Assembly: GCA_963711095.1 (NCBI GenBank)
Contig: CAVQCX010000034.1
Location: 62,001 to 126,000 of the forward strand
DNA: 64,000 nt
Origin: CAVQCX01 sp963711095
GTDB lineage: Bacteria; Pseudomonadota; Gammaproteobacteria; Chromatiales; Chromatiaceae
Reading direction: 5' to 3'
Program-made: the position numbers and the translations under genes
Shown here: one piece after another, positions 36,828 to 46,604 of the stretch
Layout of the letters: the number at the start of each line of letters is the position of its first letter
How positions within the stretch are numbered: position 1 is the first letter of the stretch
Notes under the pieces: generated by a model
Database searches by the model: none
The model's input: only the letters and a program-made list of their open reading frames with translations
Told to the model about the DNA's origin: nothing

Positions 36828-39341
36828 ATGGCCGAGGATCGACAGGAGCGGCACCCCCACATCATCCTATCCGGTACCGGCGAGGCTGAGCCCTTCCGCT
36901 CCACCGCGTCCTTTCCCCGCGAAAAGCTCCTCCCGGTACGGGATCGCCAGTCCCACGGGACCCGCCTGCGAAACCAGCTCCACCAGGTCCAGGGTGATGC
37001 CGATGCTGCGATCCAGGCGCAACGAGACGCTGGCCTGGAGGCGGGGCTCGGCGTCCAGGTGGAGCTCTCCAGCGACCCGGAGATCGAGCTGGCTTTCGAG
37101 AGCCTGTCGCGAAGTCGCCAGGGTATTGAGCTACTCAACGTACGACACAGGGCAGGCACCACCCTGGCCACGGTCTTTGTGCCGGAGGGCAAGCTCACCA
37201 CCTTCGAGCGTCTGATCGAGGACTACCTGGCGGAAAGACGCAGCGAAGACGGGAGTCGCTCCCTTGATAGCAAGGCCCTGATCGACACGATCCGGGAGAT
37301 CCGGAGCGCGACCTTCGAGGCGCTGTGGACGGACGATCCGGCCGTGCTTCCCGCCGATGACAACCTGTCCATCTGGTGGGAGATCTGGTTGCCTGTCCGT
37401 GGTGACCGCGCTGCAGTCCTTGCCCGATTCAATACCGTCGCGGAACAGATCGGTCTCCAGATCTCCCGCCGAGCGGTCCGCTTTCCCGAGCGGACCATTC
37501 TCCAAGTCCGAGGGACGAAGCGGCAGTTCGTTCAATCCATGCGGCTCCTCAATGAGGTCGCCGAAGTCCGCCGTGCCAAGGAGACTGCGGAGTTTTTCGA
37601 TGCCCTCAAGCCGGCCGATCAGCAGGCATGGGTCCAAGACCTGCTGGGTCGCACGACATTCGCTGCTCCCGATGCGCCCCACGTCTGCATCCTCGATACC
37701 GGGGTCAGTCGCGGTCATCCCCTGTTGCGCTCGGGGCTGGCGGCGGAAGACCTGCACAGTATCGAGCCCGCCTGGGGTGAGGAGGACACCGAAGGGCACG
37801 GAACCACAAATGGCGGGCATCGCCCTGTACGGTGACCTTACCGAGGTGCTGGCGTCTGCTGAGCCGGTTGAGCTACGCCATCGCCTCGAGTCGGTGAAGC
37901 TCTTGCCTCGCAACCATGCCAACCAAGGCGAGCCCTATGGGCAGCTGACCATCGAGGCGGTTGCTCGCCCCGAGGTCGCCGGGCCGCATCGCCGCCGGAT
38001 CTTCGGCATGGCGGTCACCGCCAAGGACAGCCGAGACCGCGGTCGTCCATCGTCCTGGTCCGCTGCCATCGACGCCCTGGCCTGCGATGTCTCCGGAGAG
38101 GGACAAACCCCGCATTTGATGATTGTGGCCGCCGGCAACATCGACGAGCCGGAGGCTTGGAAGACCTACCCGGAATCCAACCAGACGGACGGCGTACACG
38201 ATCCCGGCCAGGCCTGGAACGCTCTTACCGTCGGGGCCTACACGGAGAAGATCAACATCACCGAGCCCGACGCGGAGGAGTATCAGCCCGTCGCACCCCC
38301 GGGTGGTCTGAGTCCGTTCAGCAGCACGTCGCTCACCTGGCACAAGTCGCCCTGGCCCTACAAGCCGGACGTGGTATTTGAAGGGGCAACGCCGGACGCG
38401 ACGCGATCGGCCCCTGTACTTTGCCGAGCCTTGGCCTGCTGACGACGCACTATCGCCCGGATGACAGACCCTTCTCGGTCACCAACGCCACCAGCGCGGC
38501 ATCAGCCCAATGCGCCTGGATGGGGGCGGAGATACTGGCGGTTTATCCGGACCTGTGGCCGGAAACAGCACGAGCGCTCATCGTCCACTCGGCCGAGTGG
38601 ACCGAGCAGATGCGCACCGACTTTCTCGATCCGAGGGGTCGCAAAGGAGACTATGCTCGACTTCTGCGGGTGGTGGGATTCGGTGTCCCGAATCTGGCGC
38701 GAGCATTATGGAGTCTCTCCAACTCGCTTACGCTGGTCGTGCAGGACGAGCTGCAGCCGTTTCAGTGGGCGCCCGGGTCCAAAGAGCCGACCGCCGGCGA
38801 CATGCATGTCCATCCGCTGCCCTGGCCAAAGGAAGCGCTCGCGTCGTTGGGAGAGACCGGGGTCGAGATGCGGGTCACGCTCTCTTACTTCATCGAGCCC
38901 AATCCCGGGGTAGTGGAACAGGGTGTCAAGGGTCGGTATCGGTACGAGTCCCACGGGCTGCGCTTCGAGGTCAAGCGTCCTACGGAGAGCGAGGAGCGGT
39001 TTCGGCACCGGATCAACCTTCGAGCCAGGGAGGATGAGGGCGGGGATGGTGCTGGGGGTGGGTCCGATCCCAACTGGCGTCTTGGTACGAGCTGCCGGCA
39101 TCTTGGGTCACTGCACTCGGATACCTGGACCGGGCCGGCGGTTGAGCTGGCGGAGCGAGGAATGCTCGCGGTCTATCCGGCGCTTGGGTGGTGGAAGACG
39201 GCCAAGAAGCTGGGTTGCTATGGGAAGCGGGCGCGGTATGCTTTGGTGGTGACGATCAGGACCCCGCCGGTTGGGGTGGACTTGTATGGGGTTGTGGTGG
39301 GGCAGGTGGTGGCGAAGGCGAAGGCAATGGTAGAGGTTTGA
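36828..39341 (+). CDS. ietS: IetS, subtilisin-like protease of IetAS (two frame breaks)
   Basis: S8 serine protease of about 837 residues once joined. N-terminal domain of about 280 residues (EDRQERHPHIILSGTGEAE), then the triad: Asp in CILDTGVSRGHPLL, His in EGHGT-QMAGIA, Ser in NATSAASAQ, with oxyanion VAAGNIDEP. Frame breaks near 37804 (one extra A in ACCACAAATG) and 38383-38386 (GGGG where GGGGG gives EGGNAG). C-terminal domain (39 to 39.3 kb) has the LSYFIEPNPG segment seen in this protease family. With IetA it likely cleaves host or phage proteins on infection. The last 300 bp become G/T-rich. Confidence 0.82.
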
Positions 39342-40043
39342 GGGCATGAGCATTGGCGAACGGTGAGGGACGGTTGACGGGACGGGCGCCGAATCGACGG
39401 TTCAGAACCGTAAAGGGCTTTGACCCCTTATCCCATATCCAATAGGCTTTATCCCAATAGGCTTCGAATCTAGACCTGACCTGCGCGCAAGTGCGCGCGT
39501 TGACTGGCTGGCTGGCCGTCTCGCCCAGACTGCGGCGCTCGGTGGCGCACTTGCGGTCCGCCTCCGACATGGGAAAGATCGTTGGATAAGGGCCGCGGGG
39601 AAGGCCAGTCCGTCGCTCCCGACGCGCCTGTCCGGGCCGGACCGTAAAACAGAATAGAGAAGTCTGTTTCAGCGGGAGCGACACCCAAACATGAGGCAAC
39701 GTGGAGAGCACGACGCCCGCTGCCCGCAGTCGGCCAAGTCCAGACACTCACCCTCTGGAGCTGAGGGGCAGGTCAGCGCTGGGAGCTGACGCTGGCTCTA
39801 GGTCGACGCTGAGGTCGCTTGCGACCCAGTGCGGACGCCTGCCCTGTCGGGCCGGGCGACAGGTTCGTCCCACTGGCGGTCAGTCGGCGCGTGCACGCCG
39901 AGCGCCTGGTGTCGGCCAGCCACAATCCGAACCCGATTGAGGCCCAGCATTGCGCTCTGGTATTCCAGGGTATACCAGACGATCCTTGACACACGCCGGA
40001 ATACCTGGGAATATCTCGCCTCCACATTAAGCCGGAGGACGCC
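39342..40043 (+). other. Gap of 702 bp; repeat remnants
   Basis: No convincing gene. Contains a tandem AATAGGCTT/CAATAGGCTT near 39441-39464 leading into one copy of the 24-bp direct repeat (39458-39481). A minus-strand frame MSEADRKCATERRSLGE (near 39560) resembles non-coding spacer. Ends in CCGGAGGACGCC, the ribosome site of the next gene. Confidence 0.55.
39458..39481 (+). repeat. 24-bp direct repeat, left copy
   Basis: Begins TAGGCTTCGAATC and ends GACCTGACC; identical over 24 bases to 42800-42823. A degraded inverted copy (20 of 24) is at 42367-42390. Confidence 0.9.
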
Positions 40044-42330
40044 ATGCCCAAGACCTACACCGCCACCGCCAAACGCAACCCCGGACGCAAGGGGTACGTG
40101 ATCACGTTCCGCCACCCGCTCAAGATGGAGGGCAGCAAACCGGGAAAGAAGGTCTTCAAGGGCCTTGGAACTGACGACGAGGCCGCTGCAAAGCACCTGG
40201 AAGCACGGATGAACGCGCTGCTTGCCAGGCACGATCTTCACTCGGTGGGAAGTCGCGCCGATGCACTCAGGGACGGGTTCGAACCGGCTATCGTTGAGAT
40301 CTTCTACGGCGACCTGGACCCGTCCGCCACCAGCCACCGGGCTTTGCGCGAACGCTTGCTTCCTCTCCCTGCCATGGGCACGGGGCATGCGGTGCGGACT
40401 CTGATCCTCGGCAACTCCGGCGTCGGGAAGACCACCTTGCTGAGGCGGCTAATCGGCACCGATCCGGTGCGGGACCGCTTTCCTGCGACCTCGACCAACC
40501 GCACCACGACCTGCGAAATCGAAATCGTGACTGGCCGCGCGGACTATTCCGCGGCAGTTACGTTTCTGAGCCGCCATCAGGTGCAGCAGGAAGTCATCGA
40601 ATCGCTATCCAACGCAGTCCTCAAGGCGATCGAATCGGGCTCTGACGAGATCGTTATGAAGGACTTACTTGACGATACCGACCAGCGCTTCCGGCTCAAG
40701 TACGTGCTGGGCGGCTGGACGCCGGCGAACCCTAAAACTGCTGCAAGCTCGTCGTTCGGGGGCTCCCCAAAGAGAGGCCCAGCGGGTGGGACCGCCGAGA
40801 ACTCGCCATTCCTCAAAGACGTCCTCGCATCGGTTCGATTGATCGCGGCAAATGCGCGGAACGAGGTTGAGGCGATCCTCGGAAAACTGAAGGACCTCAA
40901 GGACGAAGAGCGCAATTACGCACTGGATGAAATGCAGCGCGAGGGCGAGGGCTCAGAGCAGTTTCAGGACGCCGTGAGCGAAATCATCGAGGCGATAGAA
41001 GAGAGGTTCGCCCGACTACCGGATGGCACGTTCAGCGACTCCTCCACAGGGTGGCCGGCGGCATGGACGTACTCCGCGCAAGCGTCGGAACGCGGCGCCT
41101 TCTTGAAAGCCGTTCGGTGGTTCTGCGCCAATAACAGGGAGGAATGGGGCGCACTTCTGACCCCGCTGGTCACAGGCATCCGCGTCGCTGGCCCGTTTCG
41201 CCCGGACTGGGTTGCGAAGGGGGAGGAGTATGACCATGTGTTCGTGGACACACAGGGGCTGGACCATGAGAAACCGACGACCGAGCTGTCCAGCGAGATC
41301 ACGTCGATCTTCGGGCAGGTCCAGAACATCTTGTTCGTCGAGTCGGGCAAGGATTCGCTGAAGAGCCAATCCGCTCGGAAAGTCATGGAGGCCATTGCCG
41401 GCGCCGGATATACCGGGAGCCTGACCGTGGTGCTGTCCCACATGGACCTCGTCGTGGGCGACGACATACCCACCGACGAAGATCGCAAGGACAAGGCCTT
41501 CAGCGGCCTTCGCAGCCTGGTCACCAACGAAGTGAGCCAGAACGTCAGCCGTGAGGCCGCACGGCAGATGGCAGCGCACCTTGGAAACAGCACGTTCTAC
41601 CTCGGCTACCTTGATGCCAAGAAGTATCCGGAGGGCTGGGATGATGAAGATAGGGCGGGGTTGAGGAGTCCTCGGCCATGACCTGCGCTACCTGACTGAC
41701 CATCTGGTGTTGCGGGCGGACCCACAGCTGTTGCAGCCTGGCGTTCCGCAATACAGTTTCGAGAGCCTAGGGCTCGCGGTCCGCGAGGCGAGCGTCGCGT
41801 TTCAGGAGGTCTGGGAGGCGCGACTCGGGACAAAGCGCATCGAAGGCATCAGTGAAGCGCCATGGCAGAGCATCAAGGCCATGTCGAGGCGGTATGCGGA
41901 GGGGTGGTTCGACGGCTACTGGCTTAGACCGATCGATACCCTCATTAGCCTGACCCGGAACATCTTGTCAGGGTTCTTGGAAGCGCCGCTTCACTGGCTA
42001 CCTGAGCACAAGAAGATGACGGACGACGAGAAGGCGGCGATCATCAATCGACTCAAGCAGATCGTGAATGACGAGCTCACGGAAATGAGTAAGGCGCGGC
42101 TGTGGAAGCAGCCACAGACTCGCTGGCAGGGTGCGTATGAGCCCTCGGGGAAGGGAAGCACGGATGTGCGCAAGCAACGGGTGCATGAACTGCTACTGAC
42201 GCAGGTTCCCATTCCGCAGTCCATCAGCGATCGCTTGGCACAAGCGTGGGTCGAAGAGATCAAGGAAGTCTTACAGCATGCACTTAGCGTACTCAAGGCG
42301 GAAGCTAACAAGGCGAGAGCTGATTTCTGA
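40044..42330 (+). CDS. Large P-loop GTPase-like protein, unassigned (one frame break)
   Basis: About 760 residues. Strong ribosome site GGAGGACGCC before ATG. Residues 1-65 (RKGYVITFRHPLKMEG...KKVFKGLGTDDEAAAKHLEARM) look like the arm-type DNA-binding domain of phage integrases. Then Walker A GNSGVGKTTLLRRL near 126, a T-rich switch region STNRTTTCEIEI, G3-like FVDTQGLDHEKP and G4-like LSHMDLV: a TRAFAC-type GTPase core with a long helical insert. After a break near 41665 (net one base) a helical C-terminal part follows (SVAFQEVWEARLGTKRI, FLEAPLHWLPEHKKMTDDEKAAI). I know no named family. Between IetAS and HEPN/helicase debris, so defence is the leading guess. Confidence 0.7.
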
Positions 42331-42366
42331 GAAACCCCGCTCCGTGGGAAGGTCGGCGAAGGTCGG

Positions 42367-42390
42367 GGTCAGGTCTAGAAAAGAAGCCTT
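42367..42390 (-). repeat. Degraded inverted copy of the 24-bp repeat
   Basis: Opposite orientation to 39458-39481 and 42800-42823, 20 of 24 positions shared (GGTCAGGTCTAGA then GAAGCCT). Confidence 0.65.
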
Positions 42391-42479
42391 TTGTGGGCTA
42401 CGTTTCAAAGTATGACGCGGCCCGTACGCGGGGAAAGGTGACAGATCTTTTTTTCTGAAATGGACCTGTCGCCTTTTTG

Positions 42480-42584
42480 TCCGTAGTCTTCTGGAGCGAA
42501 GAAACAGGCCTGGCGATTGTTGCCCCGCTGAATGAGGTGTAGGGGGGCTTGGGCAATATGACCCGGCCTTCGAAGACGGTCGGG
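42480..42584 (-). pseudogene. RAYT (Y1 transposase) N-terminal fragment
   Basis: RRPGHIAQAPLHLIQRGNNR followed by QACFFAPEDYGQ is the N-terminus of REP-associated tyrosine transposases; after the EDY the similarity ends. Only about 35 residues remain, without HUH or the catalytic Tyr. Confidence 0.75.
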
Positions 42585-42599
42585 GTACCCCAGGCACAG

Positions 42600-42776
42600 A
42601 AGCGCCCACCGGCCCAGCCGCTTGAGGAATTCGCGGCAAGATGCGAGGATCGGAACCAAGCGGTTGTGGCGGCCTATGCGACAGGGGAGTACAGCTACCA
42701 ACAGATCGCAGATTTCTTTGGCCTTCATTTCACCACGATCGGAAAGATTCTACGCAAGGCGCGTGCGTCCCAGTGA
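42600..42776 (+). pseudogene. RAYT C-terminal fragment, opposite strand
   Basis: EDRNQAVVAAYATGEYSYQQ then IADFFGLHFTTIGKILRKAR is the C-terminal helix-turn-helix of a RAYT/Y1 transposase. It lies head to head with the N-terminal fragment at 42480-42584, so two different copies or an internal inversion contributed. Confidence 0.65.
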
Positions 42777-42799
42777 AATTCAAGGCGTAAGGTGTGGAG

Positions 42800-42823
42800 T
42801 AGGCTTCGAATCTAGACCTGACC
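42800..42823 (+). repeat. 24-bp direct repeat, right copy
   Basis: Identical to 39458-39481. The truncated SMC-like gene starts immediately after it, which marks this as a recombination or insertion border. Confidence 0.9.
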
Positions 42824-43498
42824 CTCATCCCCCTCAGGAGGTCGAGACTCGATCGTGATGTTCGCGATCTTAAAGTGGAACTCAGTGCACTCGGGCAGAA
42901 AGGACTAGCCGAAGAAGTGGCATCAATTGAAGCGGACCATGCGTTTGTGGCGCTGCAGCTGGAGAATGCAAATCGCAGTGCGAGAGCACTCGACTTGCTA
43001 CAACGCACCCTGGATAGTGCTCTCCGGCATGCCAAGGAGGCGGTTGCGCAGCCGATCACGTCCAAGCTCGTTCCATATTTGCGTCAGTTGATCCCGGAAG
43101 CAGCCCCATCAATCAATGAGGATCTCATTCTTACCGGAATTGAACGCGCGGGAACAATGGAAGTCTTTGATAAACTTAGCATTGGTACGCGAGAGCAGCT
43201 GGCGATTCTGGTTCGATTAGCATACGCTGATTTACTGAGTGAGGCGGGTGTTCCGGTAACCGTAATCCTCGATGACGCTTTGGTTAATTCTGATGATGAA
43301 CGCCGTGAGCGGATGAAGGCGATCCTGTATCAGGCATCGAAACGTTATCAGGTTTTAGTGCTTACCTGTCATGGGAAAGAGTATAGAGACACGGGTGGAA
43401 GATTTATCCGACTTGAGGATGCTATCAGCAACGCGGAAAGTCGAGCGCGTTCCGATCAGGGTGTCCAGCGAGAGGTGATGGAAGGGGAAACCGCATGA
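42824..43498 (+). pseudogene. C-terminal part of an SMC/RecF-like ABC ATPase
   Basis: About 220 residues in frame with no start codon upstream of a stop at the repeat. Coiled-coil-like opening (VRDLKVELSALGQKGLAEEV), ABC signature-like LSIGTREQLAILVRLAYADLL, Walker B and D-loop VILDDALVNSDDERRERMK, and a switch-like LVLTCHGKEYRDTG. This is the C-terminal lobe of an AAA_23/SMC-like ATPase; the N-terminal Walker A half is missing. Its stop overlaps the HEPN gene start by 4 bases (ATGA), so the two were an operon. Lower GC than flanking DNA suggests acquisition. Confidence 0.8.
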
Positions 43499-44261
43499 GT
43501 ATGAAGATGGGTGAGTTGCTAAACCATGCAGCGGCAGAGCTTTGTCGATTTCTGGACAAAAGATTACCAACCCTTGGGGATGAGGACTGGTGGGCAAAGC
43601 GAGTAGTTGACAAGCTGTCATTTCAGCAGCAGCGATATGTGGAGCAACGAGGCATCTCAGAACTGGGTGGGCTGGATCTCGCAGCTTTGATACGAATCCT
43701 TGACCAGAATTGGTACGACCTTAACTGGAAAGAATCCTTCCCGCCGGATGCGCGGCATTTTGTTAAGGAAATGCAAACGATAAGGAACCGGTGGGCACAT
43801 GCGTCTGTTCAGGAGTATCCACGAGATGATGTCTACAGGGATCTCGATACTTTGCAGCGGTTTCTTGCCGTAATTGGTGCATCCGAGGACTTGCGAGATA
43901 GAGTGCGAGCCGAGCGGAAAAAGCTGGTAGAGCCTGAACAGCCTGCAGTCGAGGGAACACCTGGTGCGGAAACAGCTGGCGCAGAAGGTCAGGCTGAGGG
44001 GCTGGCTTTCCAGATCACTCAGATTGTCGCAGCTTAAGTCGGACTCATCGAAAAGAGGTCCTGTTCTGGCGGTCCAGGAACTGGAAGCTGAGAACAGATA
44101 TCAGGTTTTCATGGAAGGGGCGCCGAAATGGTTCTACGAGTCTCAGTTGGAAGCGGTCTCGACCGAAGGAGAAGGGCAGATATTGGTTCCCCTGAATCAG
44201 TTCCATGCGCATCTTACCGCATTACAGATCCAGCATCCGGGTCTTTCGACTCTCTACTGTT
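43495..44261 (+). pseudogene. Swt1-type HEPN domain / helicase N-terminus, truncated
   Basis: Residues 1-135 form a Swt1-like HEPN domain (WWAKRVVDKLSFQQQRYVEQ, GLDLAALIRILDQNWYDL, RHFVKEMQTIRNRWAH with the R-x4-6-H HEPN signature as RNRWAH). After a variable linker the frame shifts by one near 44030, then LKSDSSKRGPVLAVQ and LTALQIQHPGLSTLY match the start of the SNF2/DEAD helicases that carry this domain. Similarity stops abruptly after LSTLY at about 44261, where a transposon end begins; all helicase motifs are lost. HEPN domains are usually RNases in defence systems. Confidence 0.8.
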
Positions 44262-44376
44262 ACGTCCCGATTTCGTTCAGGGAAGTCGTCCCGACCTATT
44301 GTGGGTGGGACAGGGGCCGATGTCCCAGGCTGAGCCAGGGCGTGCGCGGGCCTGGCTCAGGGTGGGACGTTGCGGG

Positions 44377-44586
44377 TCAGAACAGAGGCAGTTGGTCGTC
44401 GAAGTCCTCGCCGGCGGGGTCGGCCTCATGATTGAGGGTTGGTGTCTGGGGCTCGTGGCTTAGCTCATCCCAGCACAAGGCAAGCAGGCGTGGCTCGTAT
44501 TTCTCCCACAGGGCCTGCTGCCAGTCGCCGAGCAGATCATATAAGGCGAGTGCGGCTTGCGCGGGGAGGTGATCGGGCAGGTTCAT
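44377..44586 (-). CDS. Small third protein of the transposon
   Basis: 69 residues (MNLPDHLPAQAALALYDLLG ... DFDDQLPLF). Its ATG overlaps the stop of the ATPase gene (ATGA), so it belongs to the transposon. Acidic C-terminus and no recognised domain. Elements of this transposase/ATPase type often carry such a short third gene; its role is unknown. Confidence 0.65.
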   Translation of the reverse strand: MNLPDHLPAQAALALYDLLGDWQQALWEKYEPRLLALCWDELSHEPQTPTLNHEADPAGEDFDDQLPLF

Positions 44587-45377
44587 AGCAGTTCCTCGAT
44601 GGCGCGTTGGATCAGCTCGTCGGGCAGGTGGTTGAGTCTCTCGGCGGCGGCCAGCTGCAGGGCGGTCTTGATCAGCAGGGCGGCCCTGCGGGGCAGGCCC
44701 TGGGAGGCTTGGCGCAGCAGTTCGAGGCCGGAGTCCGAGAGCAGGCGTTGTTGGCAGCCGGCCTGTTGCAGGCCGTGGGCGATGAGCGCGGCGAAGCGCT
44801 CGCGCTCGAGGATCGGGGCGAGCTGCACCCGGACCTGGATGCGCCCGGCCAGTGCGGCATAGGGGGCACGAGCCAGGGTGCGGGCCAGCAGCGGATGGCC
44901 GACCAACCAGACGGTGATCAGGTCGCGCGAGTCGAAGGCGAAGTTGAGGAACGCGGGCAGGTCGCGGAAGAACTCCGGGGGCAGGTTCTGGGCCTCGTCG
45001 ATGATCCAGACCGGCAGCATCGGCTTGGCGTCGGCCAGCTCCAGGATGCGGGCCTTGAGCGCCCGCCACAGGGCGGCACGCCGATGCGGGGGCTCCAGGC
45101 CCAGGGCGAGGGCCAGGCCACGGTACAGATCCAGGCGTCCGAAGTCGGTCTCGGGTTGATAGAGCACGAGATAGCGGTGCGGGTTGAGCTTGGCGGTGAG
45201 GCTGCGCAGCGCCGCGGTCTTGCCCGCGCCGGGCTCGCCGGTGAGCAGCCCGATGCCGGGGCGCTCGAGCAGCCAGGTGAAGCGTTGCTTGAGCTGGCCC
45301 AGCGCCCCGTCGTCCCACAGCTCGGGGGTGAGCTTGCCCAGCGGCTCATGGGTGAGGCCGAAGTGTTGGCAGATCAT
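44583..45377 (-). CDS. ExeA/TniB-like AAA ATPase of the transposon
   Basis: 264 residues from ATG 45377 (MICQHFGLTHEPLGKL), chosen because it overlaps the transposase stop as ATGA; an upstream ATG would add 11 residues. Walker A TGEPGAGKTAALR near 45, Walker B VWIIDEAQNLPP, sensor VWLVGHPLL, C-terminal helical lid GLPRRAALLIKTALQLAA. Such ATPases (TniB, IstB, TnsC-like, ExeA-like) activate the transposase and select targets. Frame intact. Confidence 0.85.
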   Translation of the reverse strand: MICQHFGLTHEPLGKLTPELWDDGALGQLKQRFTWLLERPGIGLLTGEPGAGKTAALRSLTAKLNPHRYLVLYQPETDFGRLDLYRGLALALGLEPPHRRAALWRALKARILELADAKPMLPVWIIDEAQNLPPEFFRDLPAFLNFAFDSRDLITVWLVGHPLLARTLARAPYAALAGRIQVRVQLAPILERERFAALIAHGLQQAGCQQRLLSDSGLELLRQASQGLPRRAALLIKTALQLAAAERLNHLPDELIQRAIEELL

Positions 45378-46335
45378 CGGGTCTTCTCCGGGGCGGTGTC
45401 GTCCACGCACAGGCCGTGATACTGGCGATAGGCCAGCTCCACGGCATTGAGGGGGTCGGCGGGTGGCGCCGAGCGCTCGGGCTCGGGGCCGGGCTTGCGG
45501 CGCTTGCGCGTGGCATTGGCCAGCACATCCAGCGCCGTGGCGGCGCCCAGGGCGTTGCCGTGGGCATCCTCCACGCCCAGGACCTGCGCCCGATGGGGAT
45601 CGACCACCAGCACCACCGAGCGGCCGGTGAGCTCATAGGGCACCTCGAAGCGCTCGCCCTGATAGGAGACGGTGCCATCCTTGCGCACCGTGCGCGCGAG
45701 GCGATGGTGGAACAGCGCATCGAGGCGGGTGGCCAAGGGCCCCAGGGGGCGGATGTGCGCCAGGTCGCGCTGGTAGCGGGCCAGCGGGGTGGTGCCGTTG
45801 AGCCCACCGTGGGGCGTGTGGTGGTAGAGGGTCTCGATCCATGCCCACAGCCGGGCGTTGAGATCGCCCAACTCGTGCACCCGGGCGGCATCGAGCTCGC
45901 TCAAGAAGCCATCGCGTAGCGTGCGGTGCCAGCGCTCGAGCTTGCCCTTGCCCTCGGGGGCGTAGGGGCGACAGTACACCAGCTGGATGCCCAAGCGCGC
46001 ACAGATGCCCTGCAAGGTCTTGGCCCGATAGGCCGCGCCGTTGTCGATCACCAGCTTCTGGGGTAGACCGCGCTTGAGCAGCGCCTGCTTGAGCACCCCT
46101 TCCACGTCCAGGGCCGTCTCGCCGAGACAGAAGGCCGAGTGGGTGATCAGGCGCGAGGCGTCATCCATCAGCGAGACCAGATAGAGCTTGCGCCGCAGCG
46201 CCCCCAGGGCCGGGGCGTGCATCACGTCGCCGTACCAGATGGCCCCGGCGTGCTCGGCCTCGAAGCTGCGGTACTCCTCGGGCTCGCTGGGGCCCCCGCT
46301 GGGCCGCGACAGGCCATGGGCCTGGAGCAGGAATT
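45374..46335 (-). pseudogene. DDE integrase-core transposase, 5'-truncated
   Basis: About 320 residues remain. Integrase core rve with Asp in IWYGDVMHAPA, Asp in VIDNGAAYR and, 35 residues on, Glu in KGKLERWHRT (DD35E). C-terminal Mu-type beta-barrel region (YQGERFEVPYELTGRSVVLVVDP). The N-terminal helix-turn-helix is absent: upstream of HGLSRPSGGPSEPEEY the sequence becomes unrelated at the GGGGACAGTATACTT junction. The frame opens to 46411 but those residues are foreign. Confidence 0.82.
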
Positions 46336-46604
46336 CCGGGGACAGTATACTTATTTCGCCGGGCTCGCTCTCGTTCAACGCCGCCCGGCTGCGAGGCGCC
46401 CAAGGGGCCAAGTCTTGTCTTTTGCTTGGGCAAGAAACAAGACCCAGGCCCCTGCTGCAAGCAGCCGGGGCCCCGGCATGACCGGGGCGAGCATGGGGTC
46501 AGTTCACGCCTTGTAGCATGCTGCGAGACGGGAATTGCAACCCGCTCACCCTCGTCGGCGGGGCGTTTCCGCCCGGACCCACTGCCCATGCTAACCTAAT
46601 GGAC

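Larger units (their letters stand above)
44262..46335 (-). mobile_element. DDE transposon with AAA ATPase, one end intact
   Basis: Left end TGTTACGTCCCGATTTCG at 44262 carries several GTCCCGA subrepeats (to about 44310), like Mu/Tn5053-class ends that begin TGT. Three genes on the minus strand (transposase, ATPase, small protein) are joined by ATGA overlaps. The other end is cut near 46335, where unrelated sequence with GGGGACAGTATACTT begins. The insertion destroyed the helicase gene. Confidence 0.75.

Noticed and set aside
39256..39751. Minus-strand ORFs of 93-163 residues after ietS
   Set aside because: Pro/Ser-rich start arises from the C-poor end of ietS; no ribosome site; the remainder overlaps the 24-bp repeat region.
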